Shown one piece after another: positions 62,001-64,000 of a stretch of DNA of 64,000 nt. The stretch is taken from the NCBI RefSeq assembly GCF_022095675.1, contig NZ_JAHYSG010000013.1, forward strand, positions 91,281-155,280, read 5' to 3'. The notes below the pieces were generated by a model, which saw only the letters and a program-made list of their open reading frames with translations, was not told the origin of the DNA and ran no database searches. Source of the DNA: Dactylosporangium sp. AC04546. Its GTDB lineage: Bacteria > Actinomycetota > Actinomycetes > Mycobacteriales > Micromonosporaceae. Within the stretch, counting starts at the first letter, position 1. Every line of letters begins with the position of its first letter. The position numbers and the translations under genes were made by a program.

Positions 62001-62687
62001 GCGCGGCTGGGCCGCGTCGACGCCGAGCGGGTTGGCCCGGTGCTCGACGGTCGCGCTGCTCACGCTGAGCGGCGACGCGGCGTCGGGGTTGGGCGCGACG
62101 ACGTCCGAGTTCCAGGGCGAGATGCCGTACGCGCCGGAGTCCCGCGCGGCCGGCCAGCCGCCGTCGCCGAAGCCGGGCTGCTCCCAGCCGCTCGGCACGT
62201 TGAGGCCGGCCTTCCAGCCGCCGTCGGTGACGAGGTCGACGGTCCCGCCGGCGGCCACGACCCGCAGCCGGCCCAGCACGCCGGCCGGGCCGGCCGTGGA
62301 GTTCCGTGCCGCGACGGCGATCGTGTTGGTACCGCTGGCGAGGCTGGACTGCAGGTCGACGTAGACCGCGTTGTGCCAGGAGTCGGCGACGCGCGGCGAG
62401 CCGGCGACGGGCTTGCCGTTGACCCAGACGTCGACGGTGTCGTCGCCGGTCAGCACGAGCTGCGCCTCGCTGACGGCGCCGGCGGGGGCGGTGAAGGTCT
62501 TGCGGAAGTACCGCACGTCGGCCGGGACCGAGGTGCGTGGGTCGCCCTCGGGATACCAGATCCAGTGGGCGCCGGTGAGGCTCACCGGCGTGGCCGCGCC
62601 GGCCGGCGACGGTGGGGTGACGAGCAGGGTGGCGACGAGGGTACCGACGGTCGCCGCGACGAGCGCACGGCGAGGCTGCAGGGGCAT
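59010..62687 (-). CDS. Secreted GH78 alpha-L-rhamnosidase
   Basis: 1225 residues, cleaving terminal L-rhamnose. A signal peptide (1-33) precedes two copies of a WIWYPEGDP carbohydrate-binding-type module (about 37-145 and 320-430). Then come the rhamnosidase beta domains and the (alpha/alpha)6 catalytic domain, with CPQRDERLGWTGDIAIF near 820 supplying catalytic acids. ATG 62687 follows AGGAG. The upstream region carries two LacI-type operator boxes. Confidence 0.92.
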   Translation of the reverse strand: MPLQPRRALVAATVGTLVATLLVTPPSPAGAATPVSLTGAHWIWYPEGDPRTSVPADVRYFRKTFTAPAGAVSEAQLVLTGDDTVDVWVNGKPVAGSPRVADSWHNAVYVDLQSSLASGTNTIAVAARNSTAGPAGVLGRLRVVAAGGTVDLVTDGGWKAGLNVPSGWEQPGFGDGGWPAARDSGAYGISPWNSDVVAPNPDAASPLSVSSATVEHRANPLGVDAAQPRFGWKLGSSAAGQRQAAYEIAVSNTTANAGDVWSSGRVASDRQVDVVYGGPALVSLRRYYWRVRVWDAQGRPSAWSATQFFETGLRAPATEWTGDFVGQPATGADLSGATWIWYPEGDPAAGVPVSTRYFRRTFTLAAAPSSAQLVVTGDDTADVWVNGVQVSSSPRVYQSWQQAAVVDLRGRLTAGTNTIAVATENTTQSPAGMIAKLTVAGAATITTDASWKAFQSAPSGWNQSGFNDAAWPAARAVATYGSGPWGSNVMFAKAAPLVRKAFTVSKPVASARLLTTALGLHETRLNGAKVGADVLAPGWTDYTKRLQYKVYDVTGQLRQGENALGAWLGNGWYSGSLGFAGSQRYGTQPWYSAVLLITFSDGTITTVRTDNTWKVATGPIRADDLYNGETYDARLAVAGWDAPGFDDASWAAVQLRTGAKPNLVAQVDNGVTVQQEFRPVSVTQPQAGVWVFDLGQNFTGWNRVALSGPAGTTVTIRHAEVLNPDGTIYTTNLRGAQATDRFTLAGTGGTETYEPRFTVHGYRYVELTGLPAGLTPTASTVTGRAAWTSGNQSGTLTTSNALVNQLQHNILWGERSNMLSIPTDCPQRDERLGWTGDIAIFAGTSTFNVDVQAFLDKYSDDLVDAQRTDGAFTDVAPGVCCGAGTAGWGDAGVIVPYTLWQRYGDIRVVDEHFAAMARWVDYLRSTSGADLIRNQPTYGDWLNVNDNTAQDVISTAFFAWSARLVSRMAAATGRTSEAASYGQLADQVAAAFTGRFVAADGTVSGNTQTGYVLALAFGLLPANRVQASADRLAARVAAAGGHLTVGFLGVENLLPVLAANGHAATAYQILLQPGFPGWGYMNSRGATTIWERWDGIRTDGSFNDPGMNSFNHYGLGSVGDFLYRQVGGLSPASPGYASLLVAPVLGGGLTSASSSYETPYGRAVSDWSVSGGAVTLRVTVAAGAFATVKVPTSQPGSILAPTQAVPMGGGTYYVGSGSFTFTAPA

Positions 62688-62718
62688 GGCGGTGCTCCTG
62701 TTCTGCGGATATGGGTTG

Positions 62719-62730
62719 TGAAACGTTTCA
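62719..62730. promoter_or_regulatory. LacI-type operator box 1
   Basis: TGAAACGTTTCA, a perfect 12-bp palindrome with the central CG typical of LacI/GalR family operators, 32 bp upstream of the rhamnosidase start. Confidence 0.75.
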
Positions 62731-62743
62731 TCCAGCCGATCGT

Positions 62744-62755
62744 TTAAACGTTTCA
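62744..62755. promoter_or_regulatory. LacI-type operator box 2
   Basis: TTAAACGTTTCA, one mismatch from the perfect box, centred 25 bp from box 1 (about two and a half helical turns). The two together point to cooperative repression by a regulator not encoded in this window. Confidence 0.7.
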
Positions 62756-62913
62756 CAAGATGTCAGTGGAGTTACTGTAGTGAGACGGTGGTCGATGCGC
62801 AACGGCCGGGCCTGGCGCTGATGTGTTTCGATGATGTGTCGATATGTGAAAGTGGAAACTCTCGATGGCTCCGGGGTCTTCTGTCCATCCCTCCAACGCC
62901 CTACCGTCACTGT

Positions 62914-63876
62914 ATGGATCTGGAGCTGCGGCACCTGCGGGTCGTGTGCGCGATCGCGGACGCCGGCAGCGTCACCAAGGCCGCGTCGGTGCTCGGGCTG
63001 GCCCAGCCGGCACTGACGGCGCAGCTGCAGCGTATCGAGCGCGCCCTGGGTGGGCTGCTGTTCGAGCGTGACCGCCGGGGCGCCCGGGCGACGCCGCTGG
63101 GCGAGCTGGTGCTCGCGCGGGCCCGGGTGCTGCTGCCGGCCGTGAAGGGGCTGCAGGACGAGGCGACGCGGCTGGCCAGCACGGCGGGGAACGCCGGGCG
63201 GTACCGGATCGGGGCAGTCAACGGGCCCATCCTCGGCGGCCTGGTCCACCGGATCTCGTCCAACCACCCCGGCGCCCAGGTCAGCACGCACGCCAGCTGG
63301 TCCGCGGCCGAGCTCGGCGACCTGGTGCTGTCCGGCAGACTCGACTTCGTGCTCGTGGGCGCCTGCGGCGACGCGCCGCCCGCGACCGACTCCGGGCTCG
63401 CCTGGCGGGTCGTGGCGGCCGACCCCGTGTTCCTGCTGCTGCCCGAGGGGCATCCGCTCGCCGTCCGGGACGAGGTGGAGCTGGCCGAGCTGGCCGAGGC
63501 GCAGTGGGTGGCCGCGCCCGGCGACGGCTGCTTCTCGGCGTGCCACGCCGCGGCCTGCGCGCGGGCCGGGTTCACGCCGAAGGTGCTGTTCGAGACCGAG
63601 GTGCGGGGCGCCATCGACCTGATCGAGTCGGGCGACGCGGTCGGGCTGTGCCAGGCGACGCTGCGGCCGATGGCCGGGCTGACGGCGGTGCCGATCGCCG
63701 GGGCGCCGCTGCACTGGCGGCAGATGCTGGGCTGGCTGCCCGACGGGCCGGCGGCCGACGTGGCCGGTCAGGTGTGGGCGTACGCGATCGAGTCCTACGC
63801 GGACGCGGTGCGCAAGAACGAGCGGTACTCGGCCTGGCTCGGCCGCCACCCCGACCGGCGGATGCTGGCGCTCTAA
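62914..63876 (+). CDS. LysR family transcriptional regulator
   Basis: 320 residues from ATG 62914, beginning MDLELRHLRVVCAIADAGSV. The winged HTH (1-60; KAASVLGLAQPALTAQLQRI) is followed by the periplasmic-binding-like effector domain (about 90-300). An earlier in-frame start adds 42 unlikely residues. It is divergent from the rhamnosidase gene, but the palindromes between them are LacI type rather than LysR T-N11-A type. Confidence 0.9.
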   Translation: MDLELRHLRVVCAIADAGSVTKAASVLGLAQPALTAQLQRIERALGGLLFERDRRGARATPLGELVLARARVLLPAVKGLQDEATRLASTAGNAGRYRIGAVNGPILGGLVHRISSNHPGAQVSTHASWSAAELGDLVLSGRLDFVLVGACGDAPPATDSGLAWRVVAADPVFLLLPEGHPLAVRDEVELAELAEAQWVAAPGDGCFSACHAAACARAGFTPKVLFETEVRGAIDLIESGDAVGLCQATLRPMAGLTAVPIAGAPLHWRQMLGWLPDGPAADVAGQVWAYAIESYADAVRKNERYSAWLGRHPDRRMLAL

Positions 63877-63894
63877 CTCGCCCTGAACGCGGAC

Positions 63895-63920
63895 GGGCCC
63901 GGCGTCGAGACGCCGGGCCC
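63895..63920. terminator. Bidirectional terminator hairpin
   Basis: A perfect 12-bp stem (63895-63906 with 63909-63920, 2-base loop) between two convergent genes, 19 bp after the LysR stop and 12 bp after the stop of the gene entering from the right. Confidence 0.75.
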
Positions 63921-63931
63921 TCGCCGTACAC

Positions 63932-64000
63932 CTAGCCGGTGAAGGTGGCCGTGATCTGGGTGAACTGCCAGTTGTTCTGTGAGATGCCGCTGCAGTTGGA
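63932..64000 (-). CDS. 3' end of a secreted protein gene (partial)
   Basis: 22 codons and a TAG stop (63932-63934) enter from the right edge. The tail reads SNCSGISQNNWQFTQITAT then FTG, a C-terminus that looks like the end of an extracellular beta-rich domain with a disulfide Cys. A carbohydrate-active enzyme is possible given the neighbouring rhamnosidase. Identity cannot be determined from this much. Confidence 0.6.
   Translation of the reverse strand, partial: SNCSGISQNNWQFTQITATFTG

Noticed and set aside
59004..62747. Plus-strand open frame of about 1250 codons opposite the rhamnosidase
   Set aside because: Shadow of the GH78 gene; the minus-strand product has a signal peptide, repeated modules and the catalytic motif.

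Overview
This is a very GC-rich actinobacterial chromosome segment. Gene content and order (hadAB-rpmG-tRNA next to secE-nusG-rplKA, MiaE-like and DUF3107 genes beside a DEAD-box helicase, abundant GTG/TTG starts) suggest Micromonosporaceae. That family placement is an inference; no rRNA is present to settle it.

Layout. 1-10.7 kb is the translation/transcription core on the minus strand: tRNA-Thr, tRNA-Met, rpmG, hadA, hadB, tRNA-Trp, secE, nusG, rplK, rplA, a two-gene ABC exporter, rplJ, rplL and the first 1051 codons of rpoB, which runs off the left edge. 10.7-14 kb holds a membrane GAF-GGDEF-EAL protein and two small genes. 14-20.3 kb is a tight nuoIJKLMN operon (complex I arm), followed by htpX and an MFS transporter.

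22.6-28.7 kb is the accessory region. It looks like two decayed integrated elements either side of the divergent yajQ / tRNA-Tyr pair. Element A (about 22.71-25.33 kb) appears to have entered the 3' end of yajQ. Element B (about 25.94-28.70 kb) entered the 3' end of tRNA-Tyr and is bounded by a 69-bp direct repeat with one mismatch. Each keeps a broken tyrosine-recombinase gene. Cargo includes a winged-helix regulator plus six-span membrane protein pair (A), a small zinc-ribbon-like protein (A), a PadR-like regulator plus membrane protein pair (B) and a small secreted protein (B).

28.7-46.9 kb returns to chromosome: a probably frameshifted gene, proB, an alkyltransferase-like gene, a gamma-glutamyltransferase, a GPH-type sugar transporter with an S1P-lyase-like PLP enzyme, nuoB-nuoC-nuoH (a second, separate block of complex I genes), a second copy of the membrane-protein/regulator pair found in element A, a TetR gene, a terpene-cyclase-like toroid protein, moeZ, a DUF3152 metalloprotease-like protein, an alpha/beta hydrolase, a Gln/His/Tyr-rich repeat protein, TetR, DUF3107 and a MiaE-like gene. 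46.9-64 kb has a DEAD-box helicase, a copper-associated pair, an NlpC/P60 hydrolase, a large secreted PQQ-type sugar dehydrogenase, a RecQ helicase fused to a phosphoribosyltransferase-like domain, a YahK-type alcohol dehydrogenase with a divergent MmyB-type regulator, a secreted GH78 rhamnosidase behind two LacI-type operator boxes, a LysR regulator and the 3' tip of another secreted protein.

Most interesting: the paired element scars with their displaced gene ends, the uncharacterised regulator/membrane-protein module present both in element A and in the chromosome, and complex I genes in two blocks with no NADH-oxidising module in sight.
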